The notes beneath the pieces are model-generated. The model was not told where the DNA came from. It saw nothing but the letters and a program-made list of their open reading frames with translations, and did not search any database. A stretch of DNA of 64,000 bases from Metallosphaera tengchongensis (lineage in GTDB: Archaea > Thermoproteota > Thermoprotei_A > Sulfolobales > Sulfolobaceae), in contig NZ_CP049074.1 of assembly GCF_013343295.1 (NCBI RefSeq), forward strand, positions 62,001-126,000. Reading direction: 5' to 3'. Both the position numbers and the translations under genes were made by a program. This document shows positions 39,176-47,433 of this stretch, one piece after another. Every line of letters starts with the position of its first letter. Position 1 is the first letter of the stretch.

Positions 39176-39769
39176 GTACTTGCCAACTACCTTCTTCAAA
39201 GCCCTTCTCAGAAGTTCCTCTGCTGAGGAGGGTGAGATACCGAGCTCCTTGGCTATTTCAGTTAAGCTCGCCTTCCTCTCAACGTCGTAATAACCTTTCT
39301 TGTAAGTGAGAAGAAGTATCTGCAATTGCCTATCTGTTAACTCCAGATCGTCCTCCCTAGGCTTGTCGGTCTTTAAAACCCTCGGCTTCAATCCCAGGGA
39401 GTTCAGTTCAGTGATGACAGTCTTAAGATAGCCTACAGAGGGGACAAGTAACTTATAAACGATCTCGTTCTGACTTAAGGGTTTGGCGTTAAGGATCATC
39501 ACCTCAGTCTTGGAGAGAAACTTACATGAGGAACAGGAGGGCGCCTTAGCCCATATCTGCTTCCCACCTTTAAGCTCAACGATCCTGACTCCTCCAATTG
39601 TGAGGAGTCTCTTGGTCTCCCTATCGAGGAGGTCTACCTTTATTATGTGATTGGTGAAGTCCGTTTGGGGGTCAACTTTCTCTATGACAGTATGTTTATC
39701 ACCCAGGATTCCCATCACTCTGCAGTCTCCCCTCCGCACGTAAAGGTCAACCTCTATGGGTCCTCTCAT
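39158..39769 (-). CDS. HTH-10 (bacterio-opsin-activator-like) transcription regulator
   Basis: 203 residues. The C-terminal 55 residues (LTDRQLQILLLTYKKGYYDV, then ERKASLTEIAKELGISPSSA and EELLRRALKKVV) are a classic archaeal HTH-10 domain. The N-terminal 140 residues form a sensor domain with strands and a Cys pair (APSCSSCKFLSK) that could bind metal or respond to redox or NO. It is convergent and overlapping with the NnrS-like gene. The cyclase gene at 39812 lies upstream in the same direction with a 42-bp gap, so the two may be one operon. Confidence 0.83.
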   Translation of the reverse strand: MRGPIEVDLYVRRGDCRVMGILGDKHTVIEKVDPQTDFTNHIIKVDLLDRETKRLLTIGGVRIVELKGGKQIWAKAPSCSSCKFLSKTEVMILNAKPLSQNEIVYKLLVPSVGYLKTVITELNSLGLKPRVLKTDKPREDDLELTDRQLQILLLTYKKGYYDVERKASLTEIAKELGISPSSAEELLRRALKKVVGKYLNGTF

Positions 39770-39811
39770 AGCTCACACCAAAACGAGGGAGCGAACTGTA
39801 GCCTCAAGACG

Positions 39812-40465
39812 TCATTCAAGTTCCAGGGCTACCACTCTGGCCATGGAACCGCTGGCGTTAAGGATCTTTATGGGTAGAGCCACGACAAGGTACTCCTTAC
39901 CCTCTTGTAACTGGTCTAGGTTAGCAAGGTCCTCCACTACTACCACCCCTTGCTTCAGGAGCCTCTTGTGGACTGAGAAGTCTGAGTGAGAGTAGGGTTC
40001 GATACCCAAAGTATCAATACCTATGAGCTTGACCCCCCTGCTTATTAGGAACTCAGCTCCGTCCATTGAGAGCCCTGGGAACTCGTAGAGGAACTCCTTG
40101 GTGTATGCCCTCTTCTTGTCCCAACCTGTCCTCAAGAGGATCGCCTTATTATCGTACTCAGGCCTCCATATTTCCCTCAAGGACCGCTCCCCTATCTCCC
40201 CTTGCGATACCTTAGGTGAGATACTGTATCCAGGACTGATGAGAACGTTGAGGTCAAGCTTGTCCACAGTGGCCCCCCTCTCGTCAAAGTGATACGGGGC
40301 GTCAACGTGGGTTCCAGTGTGGGTCGCAAAGGAAACGAACTCCACGTTGTAACCGTCCCTGCTTAGTATTCCAGTAGGCTTTATGTCAACCAGTGGGTTG
40401 GTAGGCCAAACTGGCATATAGGGAGATAGAGTCACGCTTAAATCGAAAATTTTCTTTATTTTCAT
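39812..40465 (-). CDS. Cyclase/kynurenine-formamidase family metal hydrolase
   Basis: 217 residues. The metal-binding signature HTGTHVDAPYHF (H-x-G-T-H-x-D-x-P) is at about residues 50-61, preceded by the family start FDLSVTLSPYMPVWPTNPLV. Asp and Glu ligands further on (LIGIDTLGIEPYSHSDFSVH) are typical. Members hydrolyse N-formylkynurenine, isatin or polyketide intermediates; in Sulfolobales their substrate is unknown. Probably in one transcript with the regulator gene that follows; the GATase gene upstream is 32 bp away in the same direction. Confidence 0.83.
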   Translation of the reverse strand: MKIKKIFDLSVTLSPYMPVWPTNPLVDIKPTGILSRDGYNVEFVSFATHTGTHVDAPYHFDERGATVDKLDLNVLISPGYSISPKVSQGEIGERSLREIWRPEYDNKAILLRTGWDKKRAYTKEFLYEFPGLSMDGAEFLISRGVKLIGIDTLGIEPYSHSDFSVHKRLLKQGVVVVEDLANLDQLQEGKEYLVVALPIKILNASGSMARVVALELE

Positions 40466-40497
40466 GATGGTAAATTCTCCCTAAAGTTTAAATAAGC

Positions 40498-41139
40498 TCA
40501 CCTACCTGACCGTTCCAACCAGGTCTTTAAAATAATGGACGCCGTTGACCTAAACTCCTCTTCCCTCTCCTTGACCTCCTCTACCAGCTTTGTGTCTAAA
40601 CCGTAGGTCTCAGCCCACCTCTTGATCATTCTACCATCAACTTCAACATGAAACTGTAAACCTAAGGCCTTCCCTGCGTAAAAAGCTTGAAAATATTTGT
40701 CTGAATACGCCAGCAGAGAAGCTCCCATGGGTATCGTAAACGTGTCCCCGTGAAAGTGAAAAACCTCCACTTCATCACCAATCCTTTCCTTAAACTCATC
40801 GAGTAACTTAACCTTACCAACTCCCAGTTCGGTTCCGAAACTTCCCTTCCTTACATCACCTCCCAAGGCGAAGGAGAGAAGTTGAGAGCCCAAACATATC
40901 CCTAGTACGAGTCTGCCCTCGCTTAACGCCCTTCTTATCAAATTCACCTCCTTGATCAAGAATGGGTACTTTTCTGCTTCGTATACCCCCATGGGTCCCC
41001 CCATCACGACTAAATCGTCAGGATCCTCCTTTCCGGTTAATTCCCTTCCGTGCTTCTCCTTCACATCAAAACCTAGACTTGTTAACATCTCCTTTAAGGT
41101 CCCAGGCCCTTCCTCCGGATGGTTGAGAACCACCAACAT
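40498..41139 (-). CDS. Class I glutamine amidotransferase-like protein
   Basis: 213 residues of the GATase1 fold similar to the amidase domain of GMP synthase. Nucleophile elbow LVLGICLGSQLLSFALGG (Cys at about residue 82), His in ALGLQFHVEVDG and the following Glu complete the triad. The N-terminal MGGPMGVYEAEKYPFL block is typical of stand-alone GATases in archaea. No synthetase partner is adjacent, so the acceptor is unknown. It may be a peptidase-like or glutamyl-hydrolase variant. First gene of a possible three-gene operon (GATase, cyclase, regulator). Confidence 0.85.
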   Translation of the reverse strand: MLVVLNHPEEGPGTLKEMLTSLGFDVKEKHGRELTGKEDPDDLVVMGGPMGVYEAEKYPFLIKEVNLIRRALSEGRLVLGICLGSQLLSFALGGDVRKGSFGTELGVGKVKLLDEFKERIGDEVEVFHFHGDTFTIPMGASLLAYSDKYFQAFYAGKALGLQFHVEVDGRMIKRWAETYGLDTKLVEEVKEREEEFRSTASIILKTWLERSGR

Positions 41140-41257
41140 GAATACTGCTCAACTATGCCGTTTATTAACCTTTTTGTTCAGATTTTATTAATTATATTAA
41201 AGTATTAATTTTATAAAGTCAAGGATACAGCGTTCATGGAGCTGATAGAAGAACAGT

Positions 41258-41285
41258 AAACCTCGCGGGGCGGGGAGGAGGTCAG
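41258..41285 (+). repeat. Solo TnpB-element right-end motif (copy 7), opposite orientation
   Basis: AAACCTCGCGGGGCGGGGAG then GAGGTCAG: the motif in plus-strand native orientation, with the hairpin loop region shortened. Only two of the thirteen copies point this way. Confidence 0.6.
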
Positions 41286-41360
41286 CCTAGGGCCTTGGTA
41301 AACTCCAGAGGTCACGGTGTGGAACTAAACGACGTATAAGACCTCGTCTAGAGGGCAAGA

Positions 41361-41386
41361 CTTTTATATTTGGATAGCCTATCCAA
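41361..41386 (+). promoter_or_regulatory. TATA-like box followed by a perfect 17-bp palindrome
   Basis: CTTTTATATT (41361-41370) is followed directly by TTGGATAG-C-CTATCCAA (41370-41386). The position right after a TATA box would place a bound repressor over the start site of the broken gene next to it. Confidence 0.5.
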
Positions 41387-41578
41387 CTGCGTGAGGCGCT
41401 CAACAAAACTAGGATCTCTCTATTTTATGGGATAAATCTAGGAGTAATCCTTTTCGTATTCCTAGAACTCATCCATGTTTCCACGCAACTGAGGGCTCGA
41501 AGGTCTCTTTTTTCGCTCTGAGGAGTTTGGCTTTCCTTCTAGGGCTAAGCATAACTCCATCTAATGTTTTTACATAAT
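41387..41578 (+). pseudogene. Broken small membrane-protein gene
   Basis: Allowing frameshifts the plus strand reads REALNKTRISLFYGINLGVI, then LFVFLELIHVSTQLRARRSL, then LRSLAFLLGLSITPSNVFT. These are one or two hydrophobic segments separated by a basic loop, reminiscent of a transporter such as an MFS protein. A GTG at 41390 lies at the distance expected from the TATA box for a leaderless start but its own frame stops after 14 codons. Family not secure. Confidence 0.3.
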
Positions 41579-41599
41579 GCCGGATGTGGGTATGTATCC

Positions 41600-41790
41600 C
41601 GAAAGGCGTGTTCATGGACAGCCCAAGATGTGCGGGTTCCCCCACTTAGACGGTATCCCATCTAGATGGGTCGGGGTTACCCCTTGGGGCGGAGGAGGGT
41701 GAAGGAAGACCCGCTCGACTCCCGTGAAGCCCAAGGGTTGAGGGTTTATAGCAAGTTATATGAGACCCGATGAAACCCAAACCCCTTCAT
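41600..41790 (+). repeat. Dispersed ~170-bp repeat family, copy B
   Basis: The order is ATGGACAGCCCAAGATG, CCCATCTAGATGGG (palindrome), GTCGGGGTTACCCC, CGCTCGACTCCCGTGAAGCC, AGGGTTGAGGGTTT, ATGAAACCCAAACCCC. It matches copy A (26600-26790, inverted) and copy C (53600-53795). Confidence 0.55.
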
Positions 41791-42042
41791 AATAGGGTCC
41801 TTGGAACTTCTCGGCTTACTTCTGTCCAAGCAAGGACAGAGGGGTGCAGTGCGAGTTTCCTTTCCTGGATCAACGGTGGAACACGGTGGGGTTATGGGGT
41901 ATTCATAGCAACCACGTTCGTCGTAGTATGGGCTGGCTCAGGTTATCTCATATAACCTCAGGATATTTCCAAGAGGTCATAGAGGGAAAACTGGTTAATG
42001 TGAACTTTTTATTAACGTGAAGAAAATAATTTTGGGCTAAGC

Positions 42043-42669
42043 TTGAGAGTTCTAGTTGTTACCCCTCACCCAGATGATGAGACGTTCTGCTGTGGCGGAA
42101 GCATCTTGAACCACTTGAGAAGAGGTGACGAAGTTTACGTGGATGTAGTGACCGATGGAAGATATGGGTCTCCGGATCAGCAGCTGAGAGGTTCCGAAGA
42201 GTTGGTGAGGATTAGGACAAGGGAGATCGAGTGTGCCCTCAGTGTCCTGGGAGTTGATAAGGCAAATGTTAGGTACTTAGGATTTGAGGACGGAAGGGTA
42301 AAGTCGAGGAGGAGGGAAGCACAGGAGGCACTCAGATGGAGGATTAAGGAGCTATCCCCAGAAATAGTGTACTCACCGGTTCCCTTTGATATGCACGACG
42401 ATCATGCAACTCTTGGCAAAATAACTCTTGGACTGTTCCCACGAGCTAGGTTCTACATCATCTGGGTTCCAACGTCTTTAGACCCACGGAGGAGAGGTCT
42501 AGTCTACTTGAGAAAGTGGAGCAAAGTGATAGTTGACATTGAGGGCTATAGGGAGACTAAACTCAGGGCAATGAAGTGCTACTCCTCCCAATTGGGAGGT
42601 CTGTCTGGAGACATGATGAGGCGATTTACTGGGAAAACTGAGACGTTTTACCAGCTCGTACGGTCTTAG
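42043..42669 (+). CDS. PIG-L/LmbE-family deacetylase
   Basis: 208 residues. Zinc-binding motif TPHPDDETFCCGG (residues 7-19) and the second site DMHDDHATLGK near 119 are those of the N-acetylglucosaminyl deacetylase family. It would remove an acetyl group from an N-acetylsugar in a glycolipid, glycan or small-thiol pathway. A TTG at 42043 starts exactly at the family's first strand (MRVLVVTPHPDDE). The adjacent glycosyltransferase at 44.1 kb could belong to the same glycan pathway, but a convergent gene lies between them. Confidence 0.87.
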   Translation: MRVLVVTPHPDDETFCCGGSILNHLRRGDEVYVDVVTDGRYGSPDQQLRGSEELVRIRTREIECALSVLGVDKANVRYLGFEDGRVKSRRREAQEALRWRIKELSPEIVYSPVPFDMHDDHATLGKITLGLFPRARFYIIWVPTSLDPRRRGLVYLRKWSKVIVDIEGYRETKLRAMKCYSSQLGGLSGDMMRRFTGKTETFYQLVRS

Positions 42670-42738
42670 GACTGGCTTTGGTTGATCTACGAATGGATTT
42701 GAGACTTGATTTAGCTGGAGCCAGCCCTTTTCCTACCC

Positions 42739-43920
42739 TCAATAACCTCTCCAGGTACCTCCAACCACCCACACTGGTTCATCTGAGACTTCCAGGGGGA
42801 CAGGATCTGCCCTTAGCTCCTCCAAGAGCTCCTCATCTACCTCTACACCTATACCCGGTCTATCGGGGACCTTCACCCTTCCGTTCTCCACGGGAGTCCC
42901 ATTCCTGACCAAGTCCCTCTTCCACTTAGGAAACCAGTCGTAGAAGTTCTCCAAGATAACTAGGTTCGGTATAACTGATGCCAACTGGATGGAGACGGCA
43001 TTCTGTATTGATCCAAACGCATTGTGAAAGGCTATTTCCACATCGAAGGCTTCAGCCATGCTCGCCACTTTCCTACCCACTGTGACACCGCCAACGTTGG
43101 TTATGTCGGGCTGGAGGATGTCGACCAAACCTTCCCTCAGGTAGAAGAGGGTCTCCTTGAGACCGATCAGCCTTTCCCCCATTGCTACCCTAACTTGGGT
43201 GTGTGACCTGTATTTCCTGTAGCCCTCTATGTCCTCGTGGTGGACAGGTTCTTCCATGAAGAGCGGGTTATATTTCTCGAGCCTTTTGGCTATGGAGATG
43301 GCCGAGTTAGCGTTGAACCTCCCGTGGTGTTCAATCATGATCTCAACCTCGTCTCCCACCGATTCCCTCACTGCTTTGACCCTCTCCTCTGCCTGCTTAA
43401 GTCCCCTCTCGTCTATCCAGTCAAAGTATGCGCCGAAGGGGTCAAACTTCAACCCTTTGTACCCCTTTCCTACGACTTCCTTAGCCCTCACGGAAAAGTC
43501 CTGGGGTGTGACGCAGTCCTTATACCAACCGTTGGCGTAGACTGGGACTTCGTCCCTGAACTTTCCTCCAAGGAGCTTGTTCAAAGGCGCACCTAGCTCC
43601 TTTCCCAATAGGTCCCAAAGGGCTATATCAATGGCGCTCAAGGATGTCGCTGACTCGAACGACCTGGACAGGTAAAAGTCCTGAGTGTACCACCTGTGGT
43701 AGTTTCTCTCGACCCTCTCCACTTCCTGGCCCATGAAGCCTTTGCTCACCTGCTTGAGGGCACTGAACACTTGACTTACCCTCAGGGTAGGGACAGCCTC
43801 TCCATAGCCCACCATTCCGTCAGTGGTCTCTACCTTCACCACTATCATTGTGGAAGCCCAAGTGGCAGCTCCTTTCTCCTTAGAGGAGAGTACTATTGGG
43901 GTGATTTCTTGGATTTTCAT
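42739..43920 (-). CDS. gad: Gluconate dehydratase
   Basis: Enolase superfamily protein very like Sulfolobus gluconate dehydratase. From the ATG at 43920 it has 393 residues beginning [20 protein letters not shown]; the ATG two codons earlier (43926) is too close to the TATA box for a leaderless start. Active-site parts: [11 protein letters not shown], metal ligands in [22 protein letters not shown] and AMGERLIG, and the His/Asn block [17 protein letters not shown]. It dehydrates D-gluconate (and galactonate) to KDG, between the lactonase and the KDG kinase/aldolase encoded elsewhere in this window. It is separated from kdgA by about 8 kb, unlike the compact ED cluster of Saccharolobus solfataricus. 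Its 3' end is 70 bp from the deacetylase gene's end. Confidence 0.9.
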   Translation of the reverse strand: MKIQEITPIVLSSKEKGAATWASTMIVVKVETTDGMVGYGEAVPTLRVSQVFSALKQVSKGFMGQEVERVERNYHRWYTQDFYLSRSFESATSLSAIDIALWDLLGKELGAPLNKLLGGKFRDEVPVYANGWYKDCVTPQDFSVRAKEVVGKGYKGLKFDPFGAYFDWIDERGLKQAEERVKAVRESVGDEVEIMIEHHGRFNANSAISIAKRLEKYNPLFMEEPVHHEDIEGYRKYRSHTQVRVAMGERLIGLKETLFYLREGLVDILQPDITNVGGVTVGRKVASMAEAFDVEIAFHNAFGSIQNAVSIQLASVIPNLVILENFYDWFPKWKRDLVRNGTPVENGRVKVPDRPGIGVEVDEELLEELRADPVPLEVSDEPVWVVGGTWRGY

Positions 43921-43940
43921 AGACATTATTATTTCAACTC

Positions 43941-43950
43941 TATATAAAAA
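43941..43950 (-). promoter_or_regulatory. TATA box of gad
   Basis: TTTTTATATA on the minus strand, centred about 26 bp upstream of the ATG at 43920. This spacing supports a leaderless transcript and the choice of that start codon. Confidence 0.55.
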
Positions 43951-44044
43951 TCATTTCATAACCTGAGTTTCAAAATCTAAAGGGATTTAAAACGTCCGAA
44001 AGACGATGAGGGATCCCTCCCTTGTTCAATTTGCCGGCCCTCTT

Positions 44045-44076
44045 GGCTAACTCCCTGCCGTAAAGGGCCAGGCTTT
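44045..44076 (-). repeat. Solo TnpB-element right-end hairpin (copy 8)
   Basis: GGCTAACTCCCTGCCGTAAA then GGGCCAGGCTTT, diverged but with the same order of blocks, between the divergent gad and glycosyltransferase genes. Confidence 0.5.
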
Positions 44077-44151
44077 CCCACCTTTAAACGCTAACATGGT
44101 TTAAGGTAGTCTACTTTATTTTTACTACCTACCCAGTTTTAGTGAATTCGG

Positions 44152-45318
44152 TTGAAAATTCTTGCCGTTGTCGACTTCGGCTTGAACGAGAGAAGTGGGG
44201 GATATCAAAGGAATCTAGAGATAATGGGCAGGCTCCCAAAGCTCGCCAAAGTTAACATAGTTCCCTCCATTAGAAACCTCTCTTACGCCTTTAATTACGG
44301 TAGGAAGGGGGAATTGGTCTCCGTCCTGAAAGGTCTGAACTCCACATCTGGGGAGCTCATGGACAACATAAGGGATTCCAACTCCGTTGAGGAGTTTGAG
44401 TCACGCTTAAGGAAGGAGGAGTACGACGTCGCGGTCGTCTACAGCAACTCCTCCGAGAACGTGAGACTTGCCAGAAAAATTACTGACGCCCCTTTGGGGG
44501 TACAACTTCAACTCGAGCCCTTCTATCTAAGGGACTCGACCCTCTTTAGGATAAAGTTCAGGGGCCCTACCGGGCGAGCCCTGGAGAAGTTCGAAAGGGC
44601 TCTTAGGGAATCCAGAAGGGAGAGAGAGGTATGGCTCCGCCTAATTTCTGAGGGAAACCTGAACTTCGCGATCTCGGTGAGCAGAATCCCTCTCCTGAAC
44701 TCAGGCCTAGACTCCTACCTACCGTACGAGGTCCCCTCCCCAGCCAACGCCTTACCGGAGGGGATAATGAAGTTCAGGGAGGACGAAAAGGAGGACTTCG
44801 CGGTATACTTCACTAGGCTTATCCCAGAGAAGGGACTTTTTGAGGTCCCCATCATCTGGAAGAGGGTGAACGAGAGGAGGGACGTGAGGCTCTACGTCAT
44901 GGGGGAGTTCCAAGACGAGAGGGACAAGGTGGACTTCCTGAACATGGTGGACAGGCTCAAGGTTAATGTTGAATACTTGGGCTTCAAGGAGGGGGAGGAC
45001 CTATATAGGGTAGTGTCGAGGGCAAGGTTTACGTTGTACCCTTCACATTACGATAGTTTTTCCCTAGTCGTTTTAGAGTCACTTGGTCTTAAAACGCCAG
45101 TGTTGGCTTACAGGACCCAAGCGATGATGGAAATCTTTGGAGAGGAGAGGGGAGTGGTAAAGATAGAGGAGGACAATATCAAGGGGATGGCTGAGGCCGC
45201 GTTAAGGTTGAACGCAGAAGTAGGGGAGGGATTCGTGCGGAAGTTTCTCTCGTGGGACAGGGTCGTTGAAGCCGAGCTTATGTCCATAATGAGGATAAGA
45301 AACTTTATTCTCCGTTAA
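44152..45318 (+). CDS. Family 4 (GT-B) glycosyltransferase
   Basis: 388 residues. The C-terminal half has the GT4 features: YFTRLIPEKGLFEVPIIWKR at the domain start, VEYLGFKEGEDLYRVVSRARF, and the E-x7-E region LYPSHYDSFSLVVLESLGLKTPVL for nucleotide-sugar binding. The N-terminal half (about residues 1-200) is poorly conserved and would bind the acceptor. TTG start. It transfers a sugar from a nucleotide donor, probably to a glycan, glycolipid or S-layer/pilin glycan (inference). Stands alone. Confidence 0.82.
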   Translation: MKILAVVDFGLNERSGGYQRNLEIMGRLPKLAKVNIVPSIRNLSYAFNYGRKGELVSVLKGLNSTSGELMDNIRDSNSVEEFESRLRKEEYDVAVVYSNSSENVRLARKITDAPLGVQLQLEPFYLRDSTLFRIKFRGPTGRALEKFERALRESRREREVWLRLISEGNLNFAISVSRIPLLNSGLDSYLPYEVPSPANALPEGIMKFREDEKEDFAVYFTRLIPEKGLFEVPIIWKRVNERRDVRLYVMGEFQDERDKVDFLNMVDRLKVNVEYLGFKEGEDLYRVVSRARFTLYPSHYDSFSLVVLESLGLKTPVLAYRTQAMMEIFGEERGVVKIEEDNIKGMAEAALRLNAEVGEGFVRKFLSWDRVVEAELMSIMRIRNFILR

Positions 45319-45471
45319 TTATTTGATGGGACGATCAGATCCCATTTCAGTATGTGGACGGTTAGCCTATAAATCCTGGGACGCAGGACTGTGGATCCGA
45401 GGGTATGAAGTGCACGCTGACAATCGCGTTAAGTTTTTTTGAAGTGTAGCTGAGATTTATTTTTATTTGAA

Positions 45472-45506
<35 letters not shown>

Positions 45507-45640
45507 CACCGAGGTCTAAAGTGTTACTCCCCTTTACGGGAGTTACTACGTTTGACACTATGAGGAAGGAGAGCTTCTTTAGTACGCTTACGAGTTTCTT
45601 TATCCCCAGTCTCATTACGTTTAAAGTACCGAGGTTCTCC
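45507..45640 (-). pseudogene. tnpB C-terminal remnant
   Basis: The minus strand reads TLNVMRLGIKKLVSVLKKLS, then FLIVSNVVTPVKGSNTLDLG. This aligns with the tail of the relic at 27.05-27.26 kb (ALNVMKRGIKRVAKVENTSL...). Only the last 45 codons remain. It ends directly at the hairpin. Confidence 0.6.
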
Positions 45641-45699
45641 TTTTCTTTTTATAATCTTATTAAAAAGGACATATAACCGAGTTCACCATTATTTCTATC

Positions 45700-46152
45700 A
45701 TGAAAATTAAAGTCGGGGACATTGCTCCAGACTTCGAGGGTGTGAACGAGAACGGCGAAAAGATAAAGCTTTCGAGCCTTAGGGGGAAATACGTAGTGCT
45801 CTACTTTTACCCTAAGGACGACACACCAGGTTGCAGGGCAGAGGCGCTAAGCTTCAAGGAAAACTGGGACGAGGTTGTTAAGAGGGGGGCAGTGATCTTA
45901 GGGGTCAGCGGAGACTCTCCTGAGTCCCACAGGAAGTTCAAGGAGAAGTACGGGCTCCCTTTCTCCTTAATCAGTGATGAGGGTGACAGAATAAGGGAGC
46001 TTTATGGAGCTAAGGGCTTCCTAATCCCTGGGAGGGTAACCTTTGTAATTGACCCTGAAGGTAAGGTCAGGCTGGTCTACTCCTCCCAGATGAACCCGAC
46101 CTCTCACGTCAAGGAAGTCCTGAAGGTGCTGCCAATCCCTGAAAAAAGGTAA
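45700..46152 (+). CDS. bcp: Peroxiredoxin (Bcp/PrxQ type, 1-Cys)
   Basis: 150 residues. The peroxidatic Cys is in YFYPKDDTPGCRAEALSFKENW; the second Cys that many Bcp proteins carry five residues later is absent, and no other Cys exists, so this is a 1-Cys form. It reduces H2O2 and organic peroxides in the cytoplasm using a thiol donor such as the protein disulfide oxidoreductase system. Start at the ATG after an A+T-rich promoter. Just downstream lie remains of a disulfide-reductase-like gene in the opposite direction. Confidence 0.92.
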   Translation: MKIKVGDIAPDFEGVNENGEKIKLSSLRGKYVVLYFYPKDDTPGCRAEALSFKENWDEVVKRGAVILGVSGDSPESHRKFKEKYGLPFSLISDEGDRIRELYGAKGFLIPGRVTFVIDPEGKVRLVYSSQMNPTSHVKEVLKVLPIPEKR

Positions 46153-46351
46153 AGCTAGGAGGTTGTCCTCCCCCTTGATAAGAGACAGGGATAGCTGAAT
46201 GGAGGTACCTTAAAGCATATTGATCCAATCGAACTAACTTACCTACGTGCTCAGTTGGGGTTAAGCCAAGGTCTTCAATAAACCTACTCTGTGGGACTAC
46301 TCCAAGGGATAAGACCGTGGAAAGTATGTTTTTAAGTGGACGTGAACCCAT
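46153..46351 (-). pseudogene. Remnant of a thioredoxin-reductase-like flavoprotein, C-terminal part
   Basis: The minus strand reads NILSTVLSLGVVPQSRFIED, then LGLTPTEHVGKLVRLDQYAL, then RYLHSAIPVSYQGGG. This fits the end of pyridine-nucleotide disulfide oxidoreductases (G-x-x-P-x-T-x-x-x-E/K-D-L-G-L, then the D-E-x-x-x-T-S-x-x-G-V-F-A-A-G-D motif, decayed). No catalytic part remains. It overlaps the peroxiredoxin 3' end in a continuing frame. The stretch 46352-46505 beyond it holds nothing recognisable. Confidence 0.4.
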
Positions 46352-46505
46352 CTACCAAGACATTCTATCGCCCCTCGACTATTAAATGGTTGTAGCTAAA
46401 CCGATGGACGAAAACGAAGACCCTGGCCCCTAGGTATCTAAACCGAGGTATTAAAAGGGGGAGCGTCGCCTCAGATAAAGCCCATGGAAAATCACAAACT
46501 GAGGG

Positions 46506-46534
46506 ACCCCTCGCAGGGCAGGGAAGAAGTCAAT
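46506..46534 (+). repeat. Solo TnpB-element right-end motif (copy 10), opposite orientation
   Basis: ACCCCTCGCAGGGCAGGGAA then GAAGTCAAT, the plus-strand orientation of the motif, with the hairpin shortened, directly downstream of the next gene's 3' end. Confidence 0.5.
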
Positions 46535-46548
46535 TCCTCCCTGGACTT

Positions 46549-47214
46549 TCACGACATAACCTTAGCTAGCCTAGCCCTCTTAAGCTCCTCCATCATCCCC
46601 AAGATCTCCTCGAATGGAGCCAACGAGCTGAGCGTCTCCTTCCCGTCCAGGACGATCTGAAGGGCCTCAGGGTAGAGCTCCTCTATCCTCTTCACTGCGT
46701 ACTCCCTATCGGTCACCAGGGATAGACCAAAGTTAATGTGTCTAGCTTCGTCCTCCACTATCCTCCTGATACCAGCTGTGAACTCCTTAAGCCCATATCT
46801 CTCCCCCGCTTCCCTCAGTAGGTGAAGTCCTGTGGTAGCTAACACCCCCTCCGTCACCATGTGAAACCTGGTGACTATCCTCTGGACGTCACCGCTCTTG
46901 AAGTCCTCAGTGAGGTTATCGAAAAAGCGTATATATGACTCGGGCAACTCCAGGTCTAGAGGTTCGCCCTTGAAGTACCTCTCAAAGAAATCGAAGTGTT
47001 GAAGCTCCTCTTGGTACTGCTGAGGGGAGTACCCCATCACCTTACCTACGAACTTAACGGAAAGAGGTTTAAGGACCCCCCACCTCGACATATACTTCCT
47101 TGGGTAGAAGTGGGCAGACAGATACCTTATCCCAAACCTTACCTCTGATGGGACTGAGCCCCAATTGCTGTCCATACTATATCTAAAGAAAGAGGAACTT
47201 AAATATTTTTTCAT
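46549..47214 (-). CDS. Small ferritin-like diiron protein
   Basis: 221 residues from the ATG at 47214 (MKKYLSSSFFRYSMDSNWGS); an upstream Met at 47244 or the internal Met at 47175 are alternatives. Ligand motifs are EELQHFDFF (about residues 70-80), a Glu in MVTEGVLATTG, and the DEARH of RIVEDEARHINFG (about 155-165), as in R2-like proteins. It is shorter than the relative at 36.2 kb and may lack part of helix 1. Function unknown; it could be an oxidase or repair protein. It is divergent from fdhF with a common control region (47215-47433). Confidence 0.68.
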   Translation of the reverse strand: MKKYLSSSFFRYSMDSNWGSVPSEVRFGIRYLSAHFYPRKYMSRWGVLKPLSVKFVGKVMGYSPQQYQEELQHFDFFERYFKGEPLDLELPESYIRFFDNLTEDFKSGDVQRIVTRFHMVTEGVLATTGLHLLREAGERYGLKEFTAGIRRIVEDEARHINFGLSLVTDREYAVKRIEELYPEALQIVLDGKETLSSLAPFEEILGMMEELKRARLAKVMS

Positions 47215-47433
47215 AAAAACCATATTAAAGAAAACTTTTATCACTATTAACTGTTTTCATGAAAGGTCGTTAAAATTGAAAAGTTTCCAAGGAAGGTACT
47301 AAGTGAGGAAGATCTTGAACCAGAGTTGGGGAAAGGGCCTAGTCTACTAGTCCGTCCACGAGTTAAGGTTTATCTCCAAAAAATAAAAAATAAGGAGAAT
47401 ATCTTTTTCCTAATGTTCCTAACTAACTCTTTT

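Larger units (their letters stand above)
41140..42042. other. Gene-free 0.9-kb region of relics and repeats
   Basis: This stretch holds a solo TnpB-element end (41258-41285), a promoter with a perfect palindrome (41361-41386), a broken membrane-protein frame (41387-41578) and copy B of the 170-bp repeat (41600-41790). No intact gene is seen. Confidence 0.6.

Noticed and set aside
41770-41955. 61-codon frame in the repeat-rich gap
   Set aside because: It overlaps the 170-bp repeat family and shows no coding bias or motif.
47326-47433. Start of fdhF at 47326
   Set aside because: The added 36 residues include a poly-Lys/Asn/Phe stretch read from promoter-like A+T-rich DNA; the ferredoxin domain starts normally after the ATG at 47434.
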